A DNA stretch of 6,062 nucleotides from DTSX01 sp964633465. Its GTDB lineage: Bacteria; Pseudomonadota; Gammaproteobacteria; Steroidobacterales; UBA11654. The stretch covers positions 1-6,062 of the forward strand of contig CAZWGB010000066.1 in the NCBI GenBank assembly GCA_964633465.1. Reading direction: 5' to 3'. Of the stretch, positions 1 through 5,915 are shown one piece after another. Under the pieces are notes generated by a model. That model did no database searches. It was not told where the DNA came from and worked only from the letters and a program-made list of their open reading frames with translations. Every line of letters begins with the position of its first letter. The stretch's first letter is position 1. The position numbers and the translations under genes were made by a program.

Positions 1-254
1 GAGGTATCTATTAAACTACCACCATGATCAAGCAAAGCCTTTACAATCTTTTTTCTTGGATTGAGTGATTTTTCATTGAGGTTGGTATCAAAAACCCTGG
101 ATGTTCCCAATCCAATAACAGGTAAAAGTTCTCCAGTTGATGGGATTATTCTTCGGGCCATATTATTTTTTATATCAACAGCCTGCAAAGCTATTGGTGG
201 GGTGAGACCAGATGCTCCTAGGATTTTAAGGACAGTTCTTCTTGATGTTTTCAT
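1..254 (-). CDS. Tat-signalled aldo/keto reductase (N-terminal 84 residues, runs off the left edge)
   Basis: Not in the longest-ORF set; found by reading the minus strand from the ATG at 254, and open to the window edge. The N-terminus MKTSRRTVLKILGASG has a twin-arginine motif (SRRTVLK, with Val where Phe is commoner) followed by a short hydrophobic stretch ending near ALQA, so export in folded form is likely. Residues 37-54 (IIPSTGELLPVIGLGTSR) and the segment ending in SLIDTS match the start of the aldo/keto reductase barrel; the Asp of LIDT should be the tetrad Asp, while the catalytic Tyr, Lys and His lie outside the window. Such enzymes reduce carbonyls with NAD(P)H; the substrate cannot be read here. 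The start codon overlaps the rpiA stop (ATGA) with no good Shine-Dalgarno sequence, which suggests translational coupling. Family assignment is fairly sure; export is inferred. Confidence 0.8.
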   Translation of the reverse strand, partial: MKTSRRTVLKILGASGLTPPIALQAVDIKNNMARRIIPSTGELLPVIGLGTSRVFDTNLNEKSLNPRKKIVKALLDHGGSLIDT

Positions 255-913
255 CGATTGTCTAGTGTGTTTACCCCACTGGATTGGCCAATCAGGATAA
301 CATCAGCTGGTTTAATCGCAAAAATTCCATTGGTAACAACACCAGCAATATTATTAATTTGTTTTTCCAATTGCGGAGGGTCAATGATGGTCAAGTTGTG
401 AACATCAAGAATTAAATTTCCATTGTCAGTAACAAAATTCTGTCTTAGTTCTGGTTGTCCACCAAGACGAATCATCTCTCTTGAGATGTAAGATTTTGCC
501 ATTGGGACTACCTCAATTGGAAGTGGGTATTTTCCTAAAACATCAACAATTTTTGAGCTATCTACGATACAAATTATTTTCTTTGAAGCGGCGGCTAATA
601 TTTTTTCTCTGGTCAGAGCGCCACCTCCACCTTTAGTCATGTAAAAATTTCGGGTGACTTCATCTGCACCATCTATGTATAGATCTGGAGAGCCAACATT
701 GGAAAGTTCATCAACCTCAAATCCAGCTTGTTTAAGCTTATGGGTTGTATCCTCTGAGCTGGAGACTGATGCCTTAATCTTATGCTTAACTTTATTGAGA
801 TTATGAATCAAACTCGTTACTGTCGAACCCGATCCAACCCCTAAGATGCATTCATGTTGAATGTAGTCAAGGGCTGCTAGAGCAGCATTTTCTTTCTCTT
901 GGTTTTCATTCAT
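251..913 (-). CDS. rpiA: Ribose-5-phosphate isomerase A
   Basis: Interconverts ribose 5-phosphate and ribulose 5-phosphate in the non-oxidative pentose phosphate pathway, in the cytoplasm. At 220 residues it is almost the same length as E. coli RpiA (219). Visible motifs are the phosphate-binding loop GVGSGST (25-31), DGADEV (81-86) and KGGGGALTREK (94-104). The expected active-site residues D81, D84, K94 and E103 are all present at E. coli numbering. It lies 26 bases after the cyclo-ligase stop. An in-frame TAA directly precedes the ATG at 913, so this is the first possible start. The only purine-rich site (AAAGGA, 936-931) is about 17 bases away, too far for a normal Shine-Dalgarno, so initiation may be weak or coupled to the upstream gene. 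The stop overlaps the start of the next gene by four bases. Confidence 0.97.
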   Translation of the reverse strand: MNENQEKENAALAALDYIQHECILGVGSGSTVTSLIHNLNKVKHKIKASVSSSEDTTHKLKQAGFEVDELSNVGSPDLYIDGADEVTRNFYMTKGGGGALTREKILAAASKKIICIVDSSKIVDVLGKYPLPIEVVPMAKSYISREMIRLGGQPELRQNFVTDNGNLILDVHNLTIIDPPQLEKQINNIAGVVTNGIFAIKPADVILIGQSSGVNTLDNR

Positions 914-939
914 TTAATTATTTTGACATATCCTTTGGG

Positions 940-1512
940 CTATCTAAATTTATAGGTTTTCAATTCGGTAACAACCATATCTAATGGTACATCCCAAGGT
1001 TGATGGTTTAAACATTCTTGTTTCTGAAATTCATAAGCCAAGCCAATCAGAACTGGGCATTTTGGATCTTTAATTGCCAATCTTTTTTCGAATGTACGGT
1101 CGTAATACCCTGACCCCATCCCTATTCTGAAACCATTCAAGTCAAATGCAACCAGGGGAACAAAGACCATATCAAGAAGGTCGGCAGATACTTGGTTGTC
1201 TCTAGTTACACAGGGTTCTGGGATCCCAAAACAGTTTTCTTTAAGTTTGGAATCAGGAAGTAGTTTGCCAAATAATAATTTTTTTTTATTAATCATTGGC
1301 AAGAATATTTGCTGATTTATAGACCACATGAAATCAATTAACTGCAGTGTATTTGCTTCTCCATTCACAGGATGATAAATCCCAACATTGGACTGTTCTC
1401 GTATCCACTTGGATCTGATGACTCTTTGAGAGATCTCATGAGACATGTCGTCTGATTCTTTAGTAGCGAGATGTTTACGTTTCAGTTTTAAATGTTCTCT
1501 GAGTGTATCCAT
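940..1512 (-). CDS. fau: 5-formyltetrahydrofolate cyclo-ligase (MTHFS, YgfA family)
   Basis: ATP-dependent conversion of 5-formyl-THF to 5,10-methenyl-THF, returning a storage or inhibitory folate to one-carbon metabolism; cytoplasmic. The 190 residues fit the family. The hallmark is FRIGMGSGYYDRTFE (128-142), containing the conserved GxGxGYYDR phosphate-binding loop. Supporting blocks are the basic N-terminus LREHLKLKRK, the segment IYHPVNGEANT (45-55) and the C-terminal PWDVPLD (172-178). Position directly after the 6S RNA gene is the known gammaproteobacterial order (ssrS-ygfA in E. coli). The ATG at 1512 is only about 9 bases past the 3' arm of 6S. The nearest Shine-Dalgarno-like bases are GAG at 1521-1519, while a better GGGAG (1531-1527) lies inside the 6S closing stem, so RNA processing could affect its translation. 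The symbol fau is synonymous with ygfA. Confidence 0.95.
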   Translation of the reverse strand: MDTLREHLKLKRKHLATKESDDMSHEISQRVIRSKWIREQSNVGIYHPVNGEANTLQLIDFMWSINQQIFLPMINKKKLLFGKLLPDSKLKENCFGIPEPCVTRDNQVSADLLDMVFVPLVAFDLNGFRIGMGSGYYDRTFEKRLAIKDPKCPVLIGLAYEFQKQECLNHQPWDVPLDMVVTELKTYKFR

Positions 1513-1520
1513 TAAAATCT

Positions 1521-1709
1521 CGATGACTCCCGCAGATGACGTTATTTATTGATGCTCTCAGGCCAGAGCTATTAAAGTGGGTTCTGACGCATTGGGGCAG
1601 GCTTCCCAAAAAAGGTAATGCTCAAAACCAATGCAGACTTTGATCCCCGTTTGATACGTTAAGGGCCGAGAGTCCTTCAATAAACATCGTTCACTGCAGG
1701 CAGTCATCT
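1521..1709 (-). ncRNA. ssrS: 6S RNA (RNA polymerase sigma70-holoenzyme regulator)
   Basis: 6S RNA mimics an open promoter and sequesters the sigma70 holoenzyme in stationary phase. Three things support the call: position between zapA and the cyclo-ligase gene on the same strand, length near 189 nt (E. coli 183), and a rod-like fold. Paired arms seen, outer to inner: 1708-1702 with 1528-1522 (7 bp, perfect); 1700-1694 with 1535-1529 (7 bp, one G-U); 1690-1677 with 1552-1539 (13 of 14 positions pair, one G-U); 1672-1664 with 1564-1555 (9 bp, one bulged T). A largely unpaired region of about 29 nt (1663-1635) faces one of about 24 nt (1588-1565), the expected central bubble. An apical stem starts with 1634-1628 against 1595-1589 (7 bp). 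Ends are estimated from the outer stem and could be off by several bases. Primary sequence identity to E. coli 6S was not demonstrable by eye. Confidence 0.88.
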
Positions 1710-1714
1710 TCAGT

Positions 1715-2053
1715 TTATTGTAACTTTAAATCTTGCTCAGAGTTAATAGAAGTTTCCAATTGTGCGTTGACGTCGTCTAATCGGGTTTTGATTTTTATCA
1801 AGTCGAGTTCAATATCGTGTTCAGTTCTAATGAATTTGGCAGTTTCAGAATTGCCGGTTATTACATCGTTAGCAATGTTAATGGCTGCCATTACTGCTAC
1901 CCGGTCTAGGCCAAATACTATCCCTGCTTCATCAACACTGGTCATGGTATCGTGAACTAATTTGGCTGCTTTGATCAAGTTCTCTTTTTTTTCTGGAGGG
2001 CAGGATAAAGTATAATTTATCCCCATAATCTTTACACTGACACCATCACTCAT
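1715..2053 (-). CDS. zapA: Cell division protein ZapA
   Basis: ZapA binds FtsZ and promotes bundling and cross-linking of protofilaments at the division ring; cytoplasmic. The 112 residues match the family (about 109 in E. coli). The N-terminal globular part has the typical VSVKIMGINYTLSCPPEKKENL (residues 5-26), then LVHDTM (32-37) and DRVAVMAAINIANDVI (50-65), a highly characteristic helix. Residues from about 66 to the end form a charged coiled-coil helix used for dimerisation and tetramerisation. The ATG overlaps the stop of the preceding ZapB-like gene (ATGA), and AGGA sits six bases upstream, so start and coupling are well supported. The gene ends about five bases before the inferred 6S RNA 5' end and probably carries the 6S promoter in its last codons. 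Confidence 0.96.
   Translation of the reverse strand: MSDGVSVKIMGINYTLSCPPEKKENLIKAAKLVHDTMTSVDEAGIVFGLDRVAVMAAINIANDVITGNSETAKFIRTEHDIELDLIKIKTRLDDVNAQLETSINSEQDLKLQ
1717..1746 (-). promoter_or_regulatory. Probable sigma70 promoter for 6S RNA
   Basis: On the minus strand TTAACT (1746-1741; four of six bases match TTGACA) is separated by 18 bases from TACAAT (1722-1717; five of six match TATAAT). Seven bases beyond the -10 box is A1710, just outside the 6S closing stem, so predicted start and RNA structure agree. The promoter lies within the last codons of zapA and its -10 box runs into the stop codon. It would let 6S be made independently of the division genes. Inferred from sequence only. 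Confidence 0.5.
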
Positions 2054-2280
2054 GCGCTATCCTCGATACTCCTTAGGCGCTCTAAAATGGTTTCAGCTTT
2101 ACTTTTAGCTAGATTTTTTTTCTCCAAAAAGGATTTTTGGGTCTCGGACAGCTTATTATTATTCTCTTTAAGTGATTGATTCTCAATATTTAATTGACTG
2201 CATTTTTGAATTAATTCGTCGACTCTAATTTCTAGGGTTTCTATGGTTTCTAATACTTCTTTTTCCGTTATTTTGCTCAC
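2050..2280 (-). CDS. Small coiled-coil ZapB-like protein (TIGR02449-type)
   Basis: Encodes a charged, almost wholly helical protein with heptad-like spacing of Leu and Ile from about LETIETLEIRVDELIQKC to the C-terminus. It resembles the short coiled-coil proteins often found just upstream of zapA in Gammaproteobacteria, annotated as TIGR02449 or ZapB-like. A division-ring role is inferred from resemblance and from the 4-base overlap with zapA; ZapB itself was not shown. The start is uncertain. Candidates are TTG at 2316 (88 residues), GTG at 2289 (79 residues, with AGGA nine bases upstream) and GTG at 2280 (76 residues). I chose 2280 because the earlier codons add a hydrophobic stretch (KIIVVIV) that looks non-native and because TTG 2316 and GTG 2289 lie within a strong promoter-like sequence. 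No later ATG, GTG or TTG was seen ahead of the conserved core. Confidence 0.85.
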   Translation of the reverse strand: MSKITEKEVLETIETLEIRVDELIQKCSQLNIENQSLKENNNKLSETQKSFLEKKNLAKSKAETILERLRSIEDSA

Positions 2281-2287
2281 TATAACC

Positions 2288-2316
2288 ACTATAATTTTTC
2301 CTGACCTAAGGGTCAA
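2288..2316 (-). promoter_or_regulatory. Probable sigma70 promoter for the zapB-like/zapA unit
   Basis: On the minus strand TTGACC (2316-2311; five of six match) and TATAGT (2293-2288; five of six match) are separated by exactly 17 bases, the best promoter-like sequence in the window. The predicted transcription start is near 2281-2280, which coincides with the GTG at 2280. It interleaves with a weaker plus-strand promoter candidate for ygfB. Inferred from sequence only. Confidence 0.6.
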
Positions 2317-2329
2317 ATAAGGATAAAAT
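2301..2329 (+). promoter_or_regulatory. Possible sigma70 promoter for ygfB-pepP-kinase
   Basis: CTGACC (2301-2306; four of six match TTGACA) lies 17 bases before TAAAAT (2324-2329; five of six match TATAAT), predicting a start near 2336 and a leader of about 31 bases for ygfB. A second -10-like sequence, TATAAA at 2339-2344, lacks a recognisable -35. The two choices cannot be separated by reading alone. Confidence 0.35.
2302..2315. repeat. Inverted repeat in the divergent promoter region
   Basis: TGACC (2302-2306) and GGTCA (2311-2315) are perfect 5-base inverted arms around TAAG. Each arm forms most of one -35 element, one per strand. It may be a regulator half-site pair or simply the result of two opposed -35 boxes. 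Confidence 0.5.
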
Positions 2330-2366
2330 CACATGCATTATAAATGGAGACTAGAAGAGTCAGATC

Positions 2367-2909
2367 ATGAATTTTGAATACATAGATAAGATTAGACAAA
2401 AATCTGGCATCAATATTGATGTGTCAGAATGCCATGGCAACATTTGTGCTTGTTTATGCTCTGAAAACATGACGGCTGAAGTTTTATTGCCAGAAGAAAT
2501 TAAAGCAGACGAGAGTTCTTTGTCCTCAGAGGCTATGAAACTTAAAACAGCTTTCTTGAGTTTGATTGCTGAGACTCTTGAACAACTTAATGAAACAGAA
2601 ATGTCATTCTATCCGCTGTTATCTCCTGATTCAGAATCATTAACAGACAGAACTCTGTCTTTATCCAGTTGGTGTCAAGGGTTTATTGATGGGTTTGGCT
2701 ATGTCATTGTTCAAAAAAACATTTCGATGGATCACATCGAGCAAGACATAATTGGGGAAATCATTGAAGATTTCTCTCAAATCTCTAAACTAACCAGTGC
2801 CTCAGTTATGAATGAAGACGAGGAAGAATTGGCTTATATGGAAGTGGTTGAATATGTCCGGGTTGGCGCCCAATTAATATTTGAAGAGATGAAGGTGGCA
2901 AAGACGTGA
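2367..2909 (+). CDS. ygfB: YgfB family protein (UPF0149)
   Basis: A cytoplasmic all-helical protein of the YgfB/YecA (UPF0149) family, whose molecular function is not settled in most bacteria; in Pseudomonas aeruginosa a YgfB has been linked to control of a peptidoglycan amidase gene. Family features are the His-Gly turn with cysteines SECHGNICACLC (20-31), WCQGFIDGFGY (102-112) and the C-terminal EYVRVGAQLIFEEM (162-175). The length of 180 is slightly below E. coli YgfB (about 190). There is no C-terminal SEC-C zinc motif of the YecA type. The ATG at 2367 has only a weak purine-rich site (AAGAG, 2355-2359), and a small hairpin (GACT 2349-2352 with AGTC 2358-2361) sits just upstream. It diverges from the zapB-like gene and overlaps pepP by four bases (GTGA), indicating an operon. 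Confidence 0.93.
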   Translation: MNFEYIDKIRQKSGINIDVSECHGNICACLCSENMTAEVLLPEEIKADESSLSSEAMKLKTAFLSLIAETLEQLNETEMSFYPLLSPDSESLTDRTLSLSSWCQGFIDGFGYVIVQKNISMDHIEQDIIGEIIEDFSQISKLTSASVMNEDEEELAYMEVVEYVRVGAQLIFEEMKVAKT

Positions 2910-4216
2910 GTACCAAGGAATTTTCAAAAAGGCGTAAAAAACTTGCAAGGGCAATTGGTAAAAACTCTGTCGCTATTCTGTCGACAGCTGATCTAAGTAC
3001 AAGAACCAATGACACATATTACCCATTTAGATCAGATAGTGACTTTTATTATTATACTGGTTTCTCGGAGCCGCAAGCTTTGATGATGATTGCCCCCGGC
3101 CGTCCTGAAGGTGAATTTATTTTATGTGTTAGACCTAAGGATCCCTTAATGGAGACTTGGGAAGGTTTTATGGAAGGACTTGATGGCGTGATAAAAAATT
3201 ATGATGCCAATGAATCGTTTGATATTGCAGATATTGATACAGTGCTGATTGATGTCATGCGTTCTCGTGAAAAAATAGCCTATTCCATTGGAAAGAACAG
3301 ATTTTATGATGACAAGGTTATTAAAGCATTCAATGCTTTAAAAGCGAATCAAAGGCAAGGCGGTGTGATTCCTAATGAAATTATTTCTTTGGAACCCATT
3401 ATTCATGAGATGAGACAAATTAAATCAAGACAAGAGATACAACTAATGCAGCGATCTGCTCATATAGGAGTTGAGGCACATCTCAGAGTCATGAGAGAAT
3501 GCAAGCCAGATGTTTATGAATATCAAATAGAAGCATCTATACGTCACCAATTTGGCCAGCATGGCTCTATTCCTTCATACAACAGTATTGTGGCCTCGGG
3601 TGATAATGCTTGCACATTACATTATGTAGAGAATCAATCCAAGTTAAAACAAGGAGATTTATTATTGACCGATGCAGGTTGCGAGTATCAAATGTATGCC
3701 TCGGATATTACCAGAACAATTCCAGTATCAGGAAAATTTACCAAAGATCAGAAAGCCATTTATGCAATTGTTTTAAGTGCTCAGAAAAGTGCTATTGCAT
3801 CAGTGAAACCAGGGCAAACATTTGAAAATATGCAAAAGAATGCCATTGAAATTATTACTCGTGGTCTGAGAAAACTGGGTATTTTAAAAGGAAACCTGTC
3901 TAAGCTGATTAAAGAGGAAGCTTATAAGCCTTTTTACATGCATGGTATAGGACATTGGTTGGGAATGGATGTTCATGATGTGGGCTCTTATGTTAATGAA
4001 AAAGGGAAATCGAAAAAATTTTTACCAGGCATGGTCATTACTGTCGAGCCAGGTATTTATATCTCTAGAAAAAGCAAGCATGTGGATAAAAAATGGAAAG
4101 GTATTGGTATTCGAATTGAAGACGATGTTTTAGTCACTAGATCAGGCTGTGAAGTTTTGTCAGGAGAGCTCCCTAAGGAAATTGATAAAATTGAAGCCAT
4201 TATGTCTAGCAATTAA
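2906..4216 (+). CDS. pepP: Xaa-Pro aminopeptidase (aminopeptidase P, M24B)
   Basis: A cytoplasmic Mn-dependent peptidase that removes an N-terminal residue when the next one is proline. The 436 residues compare with 441 in E. coli. An AMP_N domain occupies about residues 1-130 (note YYPFRSDSDFYYYTGF), followed by the pita-bread M24 domain from about 175. All five metal ligands are visible: D256 (TDAG), D267 (SDITRT), H350 (HGIGHWLG), E381 (EPGIY) and E405 (RIEDD). H239, H346 and H357, equivalent to E. coli H243, H350 and H361, are also present, as is R403. The start is GTG at 2906 inside the ygfB stop, with AAGGTGG (2892-2898) seven bases upstream, so coupling is well supported. In E. coli ubiH follows; here the kinase gene follows after 18 bases. 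Confidence 0.97.
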   Translation: MSTKEFSKRRKKLARAIGKNSVAILSTADLSTRTNDTYYPFRSDSDFYYYTGFSEPQALMMIAPGRPEGEFILCVRPKDPLMETWEGFMEGLDGVIKNYDANESFDIADIDTVLIDVMRSREKIAYSIGKNRFYDDKVIKAFNALKANQRQGGVIPNEIISLEPIIHEMRQIKSRQEIQLMQRSAHIGVEAHLRVMRECKPDVYEYQIEASIRHQFGQHGSIPSYNSIVASGDNACTLHYVENQSKLKQGDLLLTDAGCEYQMYASDITRTIPVSGKFTKDQKAIYAIVLSAQKSAIASVKPGQTFENMQKNAIEIITRGLRKLGILKGNLSKLIKEEAYKPFYMHGIGHWLGMDVHDVGSYVNEKGKSKKFLPGMVITVEPGIYISRKSKHVDKKWKGIGIRIEDDVLVTRSGCEVLSGELPKEIDKIEAIMSSN

Positions 4217-4234
4217 TAAAACCGAGGAAAAATA

Positions 4235-5143
4235 ATGTCAGTTATAGTCTGTGGCTCAGTAGCTTACGATAATCTCATGGAGTTTGAAGGTAGTTTTGGT
4301 GATTATATTTTGCCTGATCAAATCCATATTCTCAGTGTCGCTTTTACAGTGCCAAATTTGAGAAAAGAGTTTGGAGGATGTGCAGGTAATATTGCTTACA
4401 ATCTAAAACTTCTGGGAATGGATCCTATTGTCAATGCTGCTGTTGGTCAAGATTTTGATACTTACCATCAATGGCTCCAACAAAATGATATATCGACAGA
4501 TAATATCAAAGTTATTGATGATAAATACACTCCACAGTGCTTTATAACCACCGATGCGAATAACAATCAGCTGACTTCATTTCACCCAGGCGCTATGGAT
4601 GACAGTCACTTAAATCCCATCCCAGATCGTAATGATATTGAAATCGCAATTATTGCACCAGATGGGAAATTGGGAACCATTAGACATGCAGAGGAAATTC
4701 ATAAAAGGAACATACCTTTAATCTTTGATCCAGGGCAAGGAATTGTTTTATTTAATAAAGAAGAGATCAGTAAACTTGTTGGAATGGCTGATTATGTTGT
4801 TCTTAATGAGTATGAATCAACTTTATTAGCTGAGATTATGGGTGAAGATATTGCTGAGATCGCAAAAACATTAAATGCCGCTATTGTCACCAAAGGCGCC
4901 AATGGTTCGGACATATTGGCCGATGGTAATTTGATACATATTGATCCTATCTCAGTTGAAGATGAGGCCGATCCTACAGGTTGTGGAGATGCTTATAGAG
5001 CTGGATTGATCTACGGAATAGTAAATGAGTTAACCTGGGAACAAACAGGCAAGCTAGGTTCTATTCTAGGCGCGATTAAAGTGAGTCAAAATGGAACTCA
5101 AAACCATTCATTTACTTTGGAAGAATTGCTCCCCCAACTTTAA
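4235..5143 (+). CDS. PfkB-family kinase, probable adenosine/nucleoside kinase
   Basis: A ribokinase/PfkB-fold kinase that transfers the ATP gamma-phosphate to a sugar or nucleoside hydroxyl. The 302 residues span a complete fold: N-terminal ICGSVAYDNL-like strand (VCGSVAYDNL, 5-14), substrate-side motif EFGGCAGNIAYNLKLLG (45-61), VLNEYE (189-194), TKGANGS (219-225) and the catalytic PfkB signature DPTGCGDAYRAG (246-257), where D252 is the base and GCG forms the anion hole. The combination ILPDQIHILSVAF (25-37) plus the DPTGCGD signature is typical of a proteobacterial subgroup labelled adenosine kinase or carbohydrate kinase; a Burkholderia ribokinase-family enzyme acts on nucleosides. Substrate is therefore likely a purine nucleoside but unproven. 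A strong GAGGA (4224-4228) lies six bases before the ATG. It probably shares the transcript with ygfB and pepP. Confidence 0.88.
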   Translation: MSVIVCGSVAYDNLMEFEGSFGDYILPDQIHILSVAFTVPNLRKEFGGCAGNIAYNLKLLGMDPIVNAAVGQDFDTYHQWLQQNDISTDNIKVIDDKYTPQCFITTDANNNQLTSFHPGAMDDSHLNPIPDRNDIEIAIIAPDGKLGTIRHAEEIHKRNIPLIFDPGQGIVLFNKEEISKLVGMADYVVLNEYESTLLAEIMGEDIAEIAKTLNAAIVTKGANGSDILADGNLIHIDPISVEDEADPTGCGDAYRAGLIYGIVNELTWEQTGKLGSILGAIKVSQNGTQNHSFTLEELLPQL

Positions 5144-5164
5144 TATTCTTTCTTGTTTGAGAAT

Positions 5165-5209
5165 AAAAAAGACTGCAAATTTAATGAGTTAATTGAGCTA
5201 AGCTTGCAG
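5165..5209 (-). terminator. Weak candidate terminator after the DUF3108 gene
   Basis: On the minus strand CTGCAA (5209-5204) can pair with TTGCAG (5178-5173), followed by TCTTTTTT (5172-5165). The loop is long (25 bases) with only a little internal AT pairing and contains the DUF3108 stop codon, so the hairpin is marginal. No clear plus-strand terminator for the kinase operon was found, although T-runs lie at 5220-5235. Confidence 0.3.
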
Positions 5210-5903
5210 AAAAAACTGTTTTTCCATCTTTTTTTTGAGCTATTTTTATTGGAATGTAACCCAGCTTTGGAGCTAGCCACAATGAGTTTGTACTTTCTGA
5301 TTGTTCACCTGTATGTTCAATTTCAATGGCCTCAAATTCCCCAAATGGAACACGGATATTGACAATTTCTTTGTTGTTGACCTGCACCTTCAGAAGTTTA
5401 TCTCTGTCAAGAATATAGTACTCAGATGAATTGTTACCTTGCTGACTGTTTAAAATAATTGCTATTTGCAAGGCAACTCTGTCAATAACATAATTATTTA
5501 TAGGCAATTCAAACTTCCTATCTTTGTAATGCCCAGAAAGCAGCATGTTATCCCAATCAAAAGTTGCTGAAGATTGTCTTGGTTTGCTTCTGATCGTATC
5601 GGTTAAATCATAAGTTTTGGACCGAATAACTCCATTCGTTAGGCTGAAGGTACTCTTTTCCCAAATTGATCCATCGATAATTACCCGCCAAAACCCACTG
5701 GGTCTGGTAATAGTCTCGTAACTGTATAAATTATCTTGCTCTTTTTTAAGTGTCATCATTACTTGTCCATCCACTTGTTTGAGCTGAGCATTATAAATTG
5801 CCTGAAACTCAGTAGGCATGGACCATCCTGAAGAGCAAAAGAAGAATACAAAAATTAAAGTTGCTGACTTTTTAATTTTTTTTGAAATGAGCTTCTCTTG
5901 CAT
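5181..5903 (-). CDS. DUF3108 exported protein
   Basis: A 240-residue protein of unknown function. The N-terminus has a Sec-type signal: a basic segment with several Lys (4-12), then a hydrophobic core ATLIFVFFF (14-22) and a likely cleavage site after GWS (about residue 28). C23 is not in a good lipobox, so a periplasmic rather than lipoprotein fate is favoured. The mature part starts EFQAIYNAQLKQVDGQVMM and is rich in beta strands, with the family-like sections YSYETITRPSGFWRVI, a central DRVALQIAIIL and the C-terminal SLWLAPKLGYIPIKIAQKKDG. This matches DUF3108, a gammaproteobacterial beta-rich family often found near purM/purN. Here it follows a BCCT transporter gene with a 12-base gap, suggesting co-transcription. 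The SD is weak (TTGGA directly upstream). It is convergent with the kinase gene. Family call is fairly firm; function is not known. Confidence 0.85.
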   Translation of the reverse strand: MQEKLISKKIKKSATLIFVFFFCSSGWSMPTEFQAIYNAQLKQVDGQVMMTLKKEQDNLYSYETITRPSGFWRVIIDGSIWEKSTFSLTNGVIRSKTYDLTDTIRSKPRQSSATFDWDNMLLSGHYKDRKFELPINNYVIDRVALQIAIILNSQQGNNSSEYYILDRDKLLKVQVNNKEIVNIRVPFGEFEAIEIEHTGEQSESTNSLWLAPKLGYIPIKIAQKKDGKTVFSASLAQLTH

Positions 5904-5915
5904 TCCAACTAACCA

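Noticed and set aside
61..300. Plus-strand frame of 79 codons
   Set aside because: It is antisense to the aldo/keto reductase and the end of rpiA, both of which carry clear family motifs; its own peptide resembles nothing.
917..937. Mini-ORF (ATG TCA AAA TAA) ahead of rpiA as a leader peptide
   Set aside because: Only three codons, with the purine-rich site almost touching its ATG; too short and too badly spaced to support.
1767..1955. Plus-strand frame of 62 codons
   Set aside because: Antisense to zapA, which has strong family motifs; Ser/Thr/Ile-rich peptide without recognisable features.
2806..3015. Minus-strand frame of 69 codons
   Set aside because: Antisense to the ygfB-pepP junction, where both genes and their GTGA overlap are well supported.
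3610..3825. Plus-strand frame of 71 codons
   Set aside because: Shifted frame within the catalytic domain of pepP; the Cys/Arg-rich composition is typical of an out-of-frame read.
5144..5165. Hairpin TATTCT / AGAATA after the kinase stop as a terminator
   Set aside because: Six AT-rich pairs around a 10-base loop, followed by A rather than T on the plus strand and by only a weak T-run on the minus strand.
5153..5362. Plus-strand frame of 69 codons
   Set aside because: Antisense to the DUF3108 C-terminus; the Phe/Leu-rich look comes from the T-rich strand.
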